From: PVC group bacterium
GTDB taxonomy: Bacteria; Verrucomicrobiota; Kiritimatiellia; SS1-B-03-39; PXDE01
Assembly (NCBI GenBank): GCA_003566475.1
Contig: PXDE01000305.1
Coordinates: 1 to 14,755 of the forward strand
Direction: 5' to 3'
DNA length: 14,755 nt
Shown: in pieces, positions 1 through 5,861 of the stretch
Numbering within the stretch: position 1 is the first letter of the stretch
Layout: the number at the start of each line of letters is the position of its first letter
Notes under the pieces: generated by a model
Seen by the model: only the letters and a program-made list of their open reading frames with translations
The model's database searches: none
Told to the model about the DNA's origin: nothing
Position numbers and translations under genes: made by a program

Positions 1-86
1 ATGCGGGATGCGTGATTTGGGATGCGGGATTCGGGATTCGGGATTCGGGATGCGGGATGCGTGATTCGGGATGCGGGATGCGGGTT
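1..86. repeat. Heptanucleotide tandem array, G-rich on plus strand
   Basis: From base 3 the sequence divides into twelve consecutive 7-mers without a phase break: GCGGGAT, GCGTGAT, TTGGGAT and TCGGGAT variants (consensus KCGKGAT), ending GCGGGTT at 80-86. The array runs off the left edge, so its full length is unknown. Its last unit overlaps the stop codon of the minus-strand vapC (TAA read from 85-87), so the array abuts the gene exactly. A short reading frame through it is only the repeat translated and is not a gene. Confidence 0.9.
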
Positions 87-513
87 AGGCGAGGGGGTTG
101 ATCAAGTGGACACGGGAGAAACGGCGGAAGTCCTGGTCGTTGGAGTAGACCGTGCCGCCCGACTCCAGGGCGTGGGCGGCGATGAAGGCGTCGGTGACGA
201 GGTTGCCGCCACGCCCGGCTTCATCCAGGAGTTTGAACGCGAGCTTGAGGGTAGACATCATTGGCGCCAAAGGTCGAGCCACAGGCGTCTCCAGCCACGC
301 GTTCACAGCCCGCTGCGCCTGACCGGTCGTGATCGGAACCTTGCAGATCCTGGGGTGAGTCATGATCCGGGTGAACCCCAGAAGGACCACGTAGGGAATC
401 CCGATCGCCTCCGGCCCGCTTAAGACGGACTCCCACCAGTCCCTCGCTTGAGGGTGCTGCGGGCTCTCCACGTCGTAGGCATAGACCAGCAGGTTTGCAT
501 CCGGCACGATCAT
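85..513 (-). CDS. vapC: VapC-type PIN-domain ribonuclease toxin
   Basis: A 142-residue single-domain PIN protein, full length for type II toxins. By family knowledge it is a Mg-dependent endoribonuclease that cuts RNA unless held by its antitoxin. Acidic residues expected in the metal site are visible: D5 in the opening MIVPDANLL strand, D108 in NLVTDAFIAAHA and D126/D128 in SNDQDF. The layout resembles the TIGR00028 branch of PIN toxins (LLGFTRI, THPRI, closing INPL), where the usual mid-domain Glu is often absent, as here. The ATG overlaps the stop of the upstream antitoxin by four bases (ATGA, 510-513), implying translational coupling. The stop sits on the edge of the heptamer array at 1-86. 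Nothing suggests a broken gene; the exact RNA target cannot be read from sequence. Confidence 0.9.
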   Translation of the reverse strand: MIVPDANLLVYAYDVESPQHPQARDWWESVLSGPEAIGIPYVVLLGFTRIMTHPRICKVPITTGQAQRAVNAWLETPVARPLAPMMSTLKLAFKLLDEAGRGGNLVTDAFIAAHALESGGTVYSNDQDFRRFSRVHLINPLA

Positions 514-764
514 TGTGGCGTGAGGTGGTCTTCGGCCTCGAGGTCGTCAGACACCTGGTTGAGACTGCGCCCGAGAAACTCGGTCCGGATGCCTACCCGG
601 AACGGGGTTACCCGAAACCTGCTTCGGGGCTTCGGCTGGGCCGCGGAGGCCAGCCCCCTCTGAAGGGTTTCCTCAAGCACCTGCTTGAATGGCACCCCAG
701 AAGACTGGGCCTGCTGGCGCAGTTCCCGAAGGGTGGCATTGCTGATATCGACCGTGGTTCTCAT
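510..764 (-). CDS. vapB: VapB-type ribbon-helix-helix antitoxin
   Basis: An 84-residue protein starting MRTTVDISNATLRELRQQA. The RTTVDIS strand (residues 2-8) followed by two helices is the ribbon-helix-helix DNA-binding fold. The C-terminal half (about residues 45-84, with RFRVTPFRVG) should wrap the toxin. The frame stays open upstream to 929, but the start at 764 is chosen because RHH antitoxins begin right at this strand and the upstream residues look like translated repeat DNA. There is no clear Shine-Dalgarno sequence. The gene lies directly before vapC with a 4-bp overlap, the standard antitoxin-first operon. A 14-bp perfect palindrome four bases upstream is a likely autoregulatory operator. 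Confidence 0.87.
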   Translation of the reverse strand: MRTTVDISNATLRELRQQAQSSGVPFKQVLEETLQRGLASAAQPKPRSRFRVTPFRVGIRTEFLGRSLNQVSDDLEAEDHLTPQ

Positions 765-767
765 ATG

Positions 768-781
768 CGCATCATGATGCG
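768..781. promoter_or_regulatory. Palindromic operator candidate of vapBC
   Basis: CGCATCATGATGCG is a perfect 14-bp palindrome ending four bases upstream of the vapB ATG. RHH antitoxins commonly repress their own promoter through short palindromes at this place. Its position so close to the start implies a very short leader. The binding role is inferred. Confidence 0.5.
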
Positions 782-840
782 TCCGGGTGGGTTTGTCAAA
801 CCGGGGTCCGGTCGCCGCGGCCTGAGTATGGCTTCCGGAA

Positions 841-969
841 ATCCCCTCCTCGGAGGGGTGGCCGCAGGCCGGGGTGGGTGCGCATGGGCACGAGAGTGGG
901 GACGAACATGGCACGCTGGGCTCACCCAACCCACCCCGTCGCTTCGCGCCACCCCTCCGAGGAGGGGAT
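841..969. repeat. REP-like inverted-repeat element
   Basis: The 22 bases at 841-862 recur as an exact reverse complement at 948-969. Each arm itself has internal dyad symmetry (CCCCTCCTCGGAGGGG). Inside, a second pair, CGGGGTGGGT at 870-879 and ACCCACCCCG at 929-938, nests in the same symmetry, so the whole 129 bp can fold into one long interrupted hairpin. No coding content and no flanking direct repeat was seen. It resembles dispersed intergenic palindromes (REP/BIME type). Other copies in the genome cannot be checked here. Confidence 0.75.
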
Positions 970-1250
970 GTTTGGTTCTTGATCCGTCATTCCGTTGGAT
1001 TTCTATCCCTGACCCCTGCTCTGAGACACCATGCACGCCGCGCCCCCCCACCCGAGCTGCGAGAATCGATCACGTTGGTCCTTCCCATCGCAGTCCCTCA
1101 TCCACCGTCTCCGATCAGGCGATCCGCTCAGGGATGGTGGCGGCGGGGACTAAGGTGTTGGGACTAAGGTGGGGGATTAAGGTCGGTGGACTAAGGACCA
1201 GGGACCAAGGACAGACATCCCGCATCCCGCATCGCGCATCCCGCCTTCCC
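970..1250. repeat. Gene-free stretch ending in mixed heptamer arrays
   Basis: Bases 970-1130 hold no gene, RNA or clear structure that I can see. From about 1136 the sequence becomes low-complexity GGACTAAGG/GGGACTAAGG, then AGGACCA, GGGACCA and AGGACAG heptamers (1194-1214), then C-rich heptamers ATCCCGC, ATCCCGC, ATCGCGC and ATCCCGC (1217-1244), ending three to eight bases before the next ATG. The 15-mer AAGGACCAGGGACCA at 1193-1207 recurs at 2515-2529, also just upstream of a glycosyltransferase gene. Confidence 0.75.
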
Positions 1251-1252
1251 CA

Positions 1253-2500
1253 ATGAAACCAATCCCCAACGTGTCGCGCCGAAGCCTGGCGAAGGCGGAT
1301 CTCCAATCCCGGCCGCCCAGCGGCCCCCGCTTCTCCATCCTCGTCCCCGACGTGGCGGGGAATGTCCTGGGGGCGGGGCTGATGCTGAAGCGGGCGCTGG
1401 AGCCGCTGGGCGCCGTGGAGGTGGTGGGTCCGGATCTCGGGCATGGGATCAACCCCATGTACCGGCATGTCGAAGGCATCACGGCCGTTCCCTGTCCCCG
1501 TCTGTACCGGCTGCCCGATTTCTGGCGGGAGCGGGGCCGGCTGGCGGCGGCTCTGCGGGGCGAGGTGCTGGTGGCGGTGAAGGCCTACCCGTTCACCCTG
1601 CCCCTCGCGGTTCGCCGGGCCCGGACCACGGGCGCCAGGGTGGTGGCGTTCCTTGACGAATGGGACGGCGCGGAGTGGCACGGCCTTTCCGCCGTCCGCC
1701 GAATCCGCAACGTGGTCTCGACCCTGACCGACACCGGGAGCGCCTTCGCCCGGGCCTGGTCCGAACGGTGGATCCGGCGGGCCGATGCCGTGGTCGCCAC
1801 CAGCCAGACTCTGGCCGCTAGGTTTGACGGGGTGGCCATTCCGCAGGGGGTGGACATGGACCTGTTCCGCCGCGCGGCCCCGGAGCGGATCGAGGCGAAG
1901 CGTCGCGACCTGGGGCTGGGGTCGGGGCCGGTGGTGGTGTTCGGCGGGGTGGCCCGGCCGCACAAGGGGCTGGACCTGACGCTACGCGCCCTTCTGGCCT
2001 GCGGTCATCCCGAGGCCAGGCTGCTGGTGGTGGGCCCGGAGACCGAATACCTGGCCGAGCTTCGGAAGGATCCGGCGGCGGGGCCGCGCGTGGTCGCTAC
2101 CGGGGCGGTGCCGCAGACCGACATGCCCCTCTGGCTTTCGCTGGGCGACGTTACCGTGCTCGCCCAGCAGGACACGCCGCTGGCCCGCACCCAGGTTCCC
2201 TGCAAGGTGTTCGAGGCCATGGCGGTGGGGCTGCCGGTGATCGCCACCGACGTCTCGGATCTGCGCGGGATTCTCGACGGCTGCGGCTGGGTGGTGCCCC
2301 CCGGCGACGCCCCGTCCCTGGCCCAGACCCTCGACGCCGTGTTTGGAGATCCGGAGGAGGCCCGGCGACGGGCCGACCTCGCTCGCGAGAACGCCCGGCG
2401 ACGCTACAGTCTGGAGGCCATGCGGACGGCGTGGGCGGAGGTGGTGGGGCGCGCCGCCCCTCCGGGGCGCGGGGATTTGGGATTGGGGATTAGGGATTAG
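1253..2500 (+). CDS. Glycosyltransferase family 4 (GT-B fold)
   Basis: A 415-residue retaining GT-B glycosyltransferase, probably cytosolic or membrane-associated, transferring a nucleotide-activated sugar to a growing glycan. The N-terminal Rossmann domain begins near residue 26 (RFSILVPDVAGN). The hinge region has IPQGVD (196-201). The C-terminal donor domain carries GGVARPHKGLD (231-241, with R235 and K238) and PCKVFEAMAVGLPVIAT (316-332), where E321 is the donor-binding Glu of the family. Donor and acceptor sugars cannot be predicted. The ATG is preceded by a C-rich heptamer array rather than a ribosome binding site, and MKPIPN is itself repeat-like. The end is odd: from about residue 403 the protein is encoded by a GC hairpin and a GGGATT array, giving the tail GRGDLGLGIRD and a stop inside the array. 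The original C-terminus probably ended near VVGRA. Confidence 0.88.
   Translation: MKPIPNVSRRSLAKADLQSRPPSGPRFSILVPDVAGNVLGAGLMLKRALEPLGAVEVVGPDLGHGINPMYRHVEGITAVPCPRLYRLPDFWRERGRLAAALRGEVLVAVKAYPFTLPLAVRRARTTGARVVAFLDEWDGAEWHGLSAVRRIRNVVSTLTDTGSAFARAWSERWIRRADAVVATSQTLAARFDGVAIPQGVDMDLFRRAAPERIEAKRRDLGLGSGPVVVFGGVARPHKGLDLTLRALLACGHPEARLLVVGPETEYLAELRKDPAAGPRVVATGAVPQTDMPLWLSLGDVTVLAQQDTPLARTQVPCKVFEAMAVGLPVIATDVSDLRGILDGCGWVVPPGDAPSLAQTLDAVFGDPEEARRRADLARENARRRYSLEAMRTAWAEVVGRAAPPGRGDLGLGIRD
2451..2470. repeat. GC hairpin at gene/array junction (copy 1)
   Basis: GCGCC at 2451-2455 pairs with GGCGC at 2466-2470; the alternative CGCCCC (2455-2460) with GGGGCG (2464-2469) around TCC gives a six-base stem. 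It lies inside the 3' end of the upstream glycosyltransferase reading frame and is followed at once by GGGGATT heptamers. Related hairpins next to arrays sit at 3855-3869, 5213-5225 and 12375-12389. Confidence 0.6.
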
Positions 2501-2509
2501 GGATTGGGG
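2471..2509 (+). repeat. G-rich heptamer array with G-quadruplex potential
   Basis: Six G-tracts of three or four (2471-2474, 2479-2481, 2485-2488, 2493-2495, 2500-2502, 2506-2509) are spaced by ATT, ATTA or ATTT, a textbook G-quadruplex pattern on the coding strand. The stop codon of the preceding glycosyltransferase (TAG, 2498-2500) lies inside the array. Folding, in DNA or in the mRNA 3' end, is a prediction. Confidence 0.85.
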
Positions 2510-2514
2510 CGATA

Positions 2515-2587
2515 AAGGACCAGGGACCAGAAACCACAGACAGCATCCGCTTTGAACCCAATCCCCAATCCCCAGTCCCCCATCCCC
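2515..2587. repeat. Inter-array core plus C-rich heptamers
   Basis: AAGGACCAGGGACCA (2515-2529) is shared with 1193-1207. After a short unique stretch come AATCCCC (2560-2566), AATCCCC, AGTCCCC and CATCCCC (to 2587). Together with the G-rich array at 2471-2509 this forms an imperfect G-rich/core/C-rich inverted arrangement that fills the space between two glycosyltransferase genes. The C-rich part is inside the predicted N-terminus of the next gene. Confidence 0.75.
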
Positions 2588-3730
2588 CGGCCACGGCTCC
2601 GCCTCCTCTTCGTCAACCGAATGGCCGCCACCGCCCGCGGGGGCGGGGAGACGTTCGACCTCGAGATGATGCGGCACCTCGATCCGCTGGGGGCGGTGTG
2701 CACGCTGCTCACCGGCCGGCCCCTGTGGGGGACGCCGCCGATTGGGCTGGACCTGCCCCGGGTGGAGTATCTGCGCTGTCCCCACGCGGACTGGCTGCGC
2801 TGGGACCGGATGCGTGGGGGGTGGCGGCTGCGCTACGCGGAGTTCTGGTGGTTCGAGCGTCGGGCGGCGGCCTGGATCCGGCGGCATGCCGACGCCTTCG
2901 ACGTGGTTCAGGTCTGCGAACTGCCCACGCTGGTCTATGCGCTGAAGTCCGCCGGGGTGCGGGTGCCGGTGGTGATGCGGGTGACCGCGCCGGATGTCTA
3001 CGATCCGCACCGGGCCCTGGAGCGGGCCGACGCGGTGGTGGCCAGCGGCACCTCGGTGGCCCGCCTCCGAAGCGGTCCGCGCCCCGATGCCCACGACGTG
3101 CCCAACGGGGTGGACGTGGCCAGGTTCCGGGCCGACCGGGCCGAGTCCCGGCGGCGCCTGGGCCTGGCGGAGGATGCCGCAGTCGTGCTGTATGTGGCGC
3201 GGTTTCAGACGGTGAAGAACCACGCGGTCCTTCTGGAGGCGTTCGCCGAGGTGACGAAGTCCATCCCCGACACCATCCTCCTTCTGGCGGGAAGCGGACC
3301 GCTTCAGGCCGAGACGCGGGCCCGGGCGACGGCGCTGGGTCTGGGCGGTCGGGTCCGGTTTCTGGGCGAGACCCCCTATGAACGCATGCCCGGGGTGTAC
3401 GCCGCCGCCGATGTGAAGGCGATCTCCAGCGACTACGAGTCGTTCTGCTTCGCCGCCCTCGAGGCCATGGCCTCCGGCCTGCCCCTGGTGGTGACCCGCA
3501 CCGACTGGGTGCCGCGCCTGGTCGGCGACGGGGAGGGCGGGTTTGTGGTGCCGGTGGGCGACGCCCGGGCCATGGCCGACAAGCTGCTGGCCCTTCTGCG
3601 GGATCCGGACCTGAGATCCCGCATGGGCGCCCGCAACGCCGCCCGGGCCAAGGCCGAGCACGGCTGGACGGCCAGTGCGAAGAAGCTGCTGAGCGTGTAT
3701 GATGCATTGACTCCCCGACCACTTCTCTGA
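2552..3730 (+). CDS. Glycosyltransferase family 4, second copy
   Basis: A 392-residue GT-B enzyme, typical length. The first strand is RLRLLFVN (15-22), followed by the glycine-rich GGGETF (30-35). The linker has VPNGVD (183-188). The donor domain shows VARFQTVKNH (215-224, with R217 and K222), AGSGP (246-250) and the EX7E-type segment YESFCFAALEAMASGLPLVV (295-314, with E296 and E304). A TTG start at 2552 is used because no ATG or GTG lies between the upstream in-frame stop (2513) and the first beta strand; the next ATG (residue 24) would delete that strand. The first 14 residues (MNPIPNPQSPIPRP) are translated C-rich heptamers, so the array has either replaced or extended the native 5' end. 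Specificity is unknown. It follows another GT4 gene across an array-filled gap. Confidence 0.87.
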   Translation: MNPIPNPQSPIPRPRLRLLFVNRMAATARGGGETFDLEMMRHLDPLGAVCTLLTGRPLWGTPPIGLDLPRVEYLRCPHADWLRWDRMRGGWRLRYAEFWWFERRAAAWIRRHADAFDVVQVCELPTLVYALKSAGVRVPVVMRVTAPDVYDPHRALERADAVVASGTSVARLRSGPRPDAHDVPNGVDVARFRADRAESRRRLGLAEDAAVVLYVARFQTVKNHAVLLEAFAEVTKSIPDTILLLAGSGPLQAETRARATALGLGGRVRFLGETPYERMPGVYAAADVKAISSDYESFCFAALEAMASGLPLVVTRTDWVPRLVGDGEGGFVVPVGDARAMADKLLALLRDPDLRSRMGARNAARAKAEHGWTASAKKLLSVYDALTPRPLL

Positions 3731-3756
3731 GGCACCGCGCGACATCCTTCCCACTA

Positions 3757-3855
3757 CGTAGATCGTCAATCGTCAATCTTCGGTTTTCCCGCACCCCATA
3801 TCCCGCATCTCGTATCGCGCATCCCGCATCTCGTATCCCGCATCCCCAATCCCCG
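3757..3855. repeat. Heptamer array upstream of the CapK-like gene
   Basis: It begins with a 29-nt core (3757-3785) containing ATCGTCA twice and ATCTTCG; the identical 29 nt recur at 5778-5806. From 3800 come eight phased C-rich heptamers: ATCCCGC, ATCTCGT, ATCGCGC, ATCCCGC, ATCTCGT, ATCCCGC, ATCCCCA and ATCCCCG. The array runs into the hairpin at 3855-3869, five bases before the next ATG. The rest of the 144-bp gap (3731-3756) shows nothing recognisable. Confidence 0.85.
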
Positions 3856-3869
3856 CGCCTGCCGGGCGC
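3855..3869. repeat. GC hairpin at gene/array junction (copy 2)
   Basis: GCGCC (3855-3859) pairs with GGCGC (3865-3869) around TGCCG. It sits between the C-rich array and the ATG at 3875, so it could shield the translation start. It is in inverted orientation relative to the copies at 2451 and 5213, which follow stop-proximal coding sequence. Confidence 0.55.
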
Positions 3870-3874
3870 TCCCC

Positions 3875-5281
3875 ATGTGGCCCCCCCTCTCCGCAACCCT
3901 TTCCAGACTCCTGATTGACCGTCGGCACGGGCACCGGCGCGAGGTGCTGCATCTCTGGGCGGAGCGGAACCTGCTGGAGACCATGCCGGTGGAGGCGGTG
4001 CGGGGGCATCAGATGGTGCTGCTGGCCGGGCTGCTGAACCATGCCCGCCGGACGGTGCCGCGGGTCCGGGAGATCCTGGGCGGACAACCGGAGATCGAGC
4101 CGCAGGATTCCTTCGCCGCCCTGGCCGAGCTTCCCACGGTGGGGCGGGCCGATCTTCAGGAGCATCCCGAGGCCTTTCAGGCCGAAGGGTTCGAGGGGAC
4201 GGTATGCTCCGATGCCACCGGGGGCTCCACCGGCACGCCCATGTCCTTCCTCGTGGACACGGCGACCCAGCGCGCCCGCGAGGCCTCGCTGTACTGGGGC
4301 TACGCGCAGGCGGGCTGGCGGTATGGGGAGAAGATCGCCATGCTCTGGGGCTCGGACCGCGACCTGAAGGGGGCGGCCGGTCTTCGTCGGGCCCTGCGCT
4401 GGCGGATCGAGAACCGGCGCTGGTTCAACGCCTTCGACTTCGGCGAGGACCGGATGCGGGCCACCCATCTCGCCCTGAGCCGGTTCCAGCCCCATCTCGT
4501 CGTGGCCTACGCGGGTACCCTGTTCGACTATGCCCGGTTCCTGGAGGCCGAGGGCCTGAAGCCCGACTACCCGCGGCATGGGATCGTCTCGTCGGCGGAA
4601 GTCCTGACCCCGCCCATGCGGGAGCAGATCGGGCGGGTGTTCCCCCGGCCGGTGACGGACTTCTACGGGAACCGGGAGTTCGGGGCCATCGCGGTGGAAT
4701 GCCGGGGCTGCGGGCACTGCCGGGTGAACGCGCACGACCTGATTCTGGAGGCGGCGCCGGCCGAGGACGGGGCCGGGGAGGAGGTGTGCGTCACGTACCT
4801 GCGGAACCGGGCCATGCCCTTCCTGCGCTATCGGACCGGCGACCTGCTGCGCCCGCCGGACCGGGACGGCCCCTGCCGCTGCGGATGGGACCGGTTCCGG
4901 ATCGGCGGGGTGCAGGGGCGGTCCTCGGACGTGATCGTCACCGCCGACGGCCATCGGATCCATGGGGAGTATTTCACCCACCTGCTCTACGGCTGCGAAG
5001 GGGTCCGGCAGTTTCAGTTCGTGCAGGACGCCCCGGACCGCTACCGCCTGCTTCTGGCCGGCGACCGCGCGGCCTGGAAGGGGACGGGGCAGGAGCGCGA
5101 ATGGAAGGAGGCCATCCAGGCCAAGGTCGGCCCCGCCGCCTCGGTCGCGGTGGAATGGGTCGACGAGATCCCCAAGTTGCCGTCGGGGAAGTTCAAGTTC
5201 ACGGTGGCGGCGGCGCCTTCGGCGCGGGGATCCGACTTCGCCCAGGCGCTTCGTCGGACAAGTCTGGGGATTGGGGATTAG
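3875..5281 (+). CDS. PaaK/CapK-type adenylate-forming ligase
   Basis: A 468-residue member of the phenylacetate-CoA ligase-like ANL superfamily. Such enzymes activate a carboxylic acid with ATP as an acyl-adenylate and often pass it to a thiol. Visible signatures are the P-loop TGGSTGTP (115-122), FYGNREFG (263-270), LRYRTGDL (317-324), GRSSDVI (348-354) and PKLPSGKFKF (433-442) with the A10 lysine K439. Cysteines at CRGCGHC (276-282) and CRC (334-336) may bind a metal. The CapK branch is named from capsule loci, which fits the glycosyltransferases around it. Here it may activate an acyl or amino-acid group for the glycan, but the substrate is unknown. The start at 3875 follows an array and hairpin with no Shine-Dalgarno sequence. 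The C-terminus is odd: from about residue 447 (APSARGSDFAQALRRTS onward) it is encoded by a dispersed repeat and a G-rich array that provides the stop. Confidence 0.87.
   Translation: MWPPLSATLSRLLIDRRHGHRREVLHLWAERNLLETMPVEAVRGHQMVLLAGLLNHARRTVPRVREILGGQPEIEPQDSFAALAELPTVGRADLQEHPEAFQAEGFEGTVCSDATGGSTGTPMSFLVDTATQRAREASLYWGYAQAGWRYGEKIAMLWGSDRDLKGAAGLRRALRWRIENRRWFNAFDFGEDRMRATHLALSRFQPHLVVAYAGTLFDYARFLEAEGLKPDYPRHGIVSSAEVLTPPMREQIGRVFPRPVTDFYGNREFGAIAVECRGCGHCRVNAHDLILEAAPAEDGAGEEVCVTYLRNRAMPFLRYRTGDLLRPPDRDGPCRCGWDRFRIGGVQGRSSDVIVTADGHRIHGEYFTHLLYGCEGVRQFQFVQDAPDRYRLLLAGDRAAWKGTGQEREWKEAIQAKVGPAASVAVEWVDEIPKLPSGKFKFTVAAAPSARGSDFAQALRRTSLGIGD
5213..5225. repeat. GC hairpin at gene/array junction (copy 3)
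   Basis: GCGCC (5213-5217), TTC loop, GGCGC (5221-5225), followed by GGGGAT. It lies within the 3' end of the CapK-like reading frame and encodes part of AAPSARG. The encoded stretch resembles the AAPPGRG tail made by copy 1. Confidence 0.5.
5232..5263. repeat. Dispersed 32-nt repeat, copy A
   Basis: A 32-nt unit starting CCGACTTCGC and ending TCGTCGGACAAGT. A same-length relative lies at 7395-7426, differing at a few central positions. CCGAC and GTCGG can pair to form a stem. Copy A is inside the last codons of the CapK-like gene; copy B lies just after the DUF362 stop. Both are bounded by G-rich heptamers. Confidence 0.8.
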
Positions 5282-5294
5282 GGATTGGGATGGG
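5266..5294 (+). repeat. G-rich heptamer array after CapK-like gene
   Basis: G-tracts at 5266-5269, 5273-5276, 5281-5283, 5287-5289 and 5292-5294, separated by ATT, ATTA or AT, satisfy a G-quadruplex pattern on the coding strand. The stop codon TAG (5279-5281) of the ligase gene is part of the array. Confidence 0.8.
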
Positions 5295-5332
5295 TGGATG
5301 AATGGATGGGTGGATGAATGGATGGGTGGATG
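5290..5332. repeat. 16-bp tandem minisatellite
   Basis: The unit ATGGGTGGATGAATGG occurs at 5290-5305 and 5306-5321 without mismatch, then 11 bases of a third copy to 5332. It is itself built from degenerate GGAT/GAAT tetramers. It follows the G-rich array directly and may have arisen from it by slippage. Copy number would be expected to vary between strains. Confidence 0.9.
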
Positions 5333-5395
5333 CTTCGGGGGTGCCTGGCTCGTTCCAGGAACCCGGGCACGGACTGTCCTCGCTCCGGCTCGTCC

Positions 5396-5707
5396 CGCCC
5401 GTGGCGTATTCGTGTCAACCTAAGCCCATGCGTATGGGGGGTGCTCCCGTTGAATCGCCCCTTCAGGGCTCCAATCTTTTGAGTAACCGGGTTCCTGGGC
5501 CTCTCGGCCCAGGCTGGACTGAGTCGCCCCTCCGGGGCTTGGGGCTGAAGCGGCTTGGTGGGGCGCTGCGGAGCCCCGATGGGGCGACTCAGACCAGCCC
5601 AGGGCGGAAGCCCTGGGGGCAGGTATTCTATGGGATCAGGAGCCCTGAAGGGGCGATTCAGTCGGGGGGCAAACGCCGCGTTAGGTTGACGCGAATGCGC
5701 CCGTGGC
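5396..5707. mobile_element. MITE-like nested palindromic element with direct repeats
   Basis: The outermost inverted repeats at 5406-5423 and 5681-5698 match at 16 of 18 positions (right arm TTAGGTTGACGCGAATGC). Directly outside them the 10-mer CGCCCGTGGC stands at 5396-5405 and again at 5698-5707, like a target-site duplication (one base overlaps the right arm). Inside are a perfect 22-bp inverted pair at 5451-5472 and 5639-5660, a third pair TGAGTCGCCCC (5520-5530) with GGGGCGACTCA (5581-5591), and two tight hairpins: 5494-5513 (8-bp stem, TCTC loop) and 5598-5617 (8-bp stem, GGAA loop of GNRA type). No transposase or credible ORF is present. The inner AGCCCTGAAGGGGCGA-type units resemble abundant intergenic repeats of some repeat-rich bacteria. 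Non-autonomous transposition is inferred. Confidence 0.6.
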
Positions 5708-5777
5708 AGGACTCACCCTCCCGGGGGACCGCGTGCCCGTACCAGAACCAACTGGGGCCTCGTATTCCTTCCTACTT

Positions 5778-5853
5778 CGTAGATCGTCAATCGTCAATCT
5801 TCGGTTCCCCAATATCTCAATCCCCAATCCCTAGTCCCTAATCCCCTATCCCC
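5778..5853. repeat. 29-nt core and C-rich heptamers upstream of DUF362 gene
   Basis: The 29 nt at 5778-5806 are identical to 3757-3785. C-rich heptamers follow at 5819-5853: AATCCCC, AATCCCT, AGTCCCT, AATCCCC and TATCCCC. They end eight bases before the ATG at 5862. In the rest of the 580-bp gap, 5333-5395 and 5708-5777 hold only GC-rich short dyads and no gene. Confidence 0.85.
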
Positions 5854-5861
5854 GCGATCAC

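Noticed and set aside
495..1256. A 253-codon plus-strand open frame
   Set aside because: It is antisense to vapB and then runs through inverted repeats and heptamers; there is no family similarity.
2491..2509. Telomere-like TTAGGG or eukaryotic contamination
   Set aside because: Units are 7 nt (GGGATTA/GGGATTG), only a few copies, and continuous with bacterial coding sequence.
1982..3769. A 595-codon minus-strand open frame
   Set aside because: It is antisense to two GT4 genes and includes translated repeat sequence.
3800..3855. CRISPR-like repetition
   Set aside because: Units are 7 bp with no spacers and no cas genes nearby.
2451..5225. Integron cassette array with attC sites
   Set aside because: The boundary hairpins lack recognisable attC core sites, their orientation alternates, and no integrase is present.
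5302..5841. A 179-codon plus-strand open frame in the large gap
   Set aside because: It is built from the minisatellite, the nested palindromic element and heptamers; no domain is visible.
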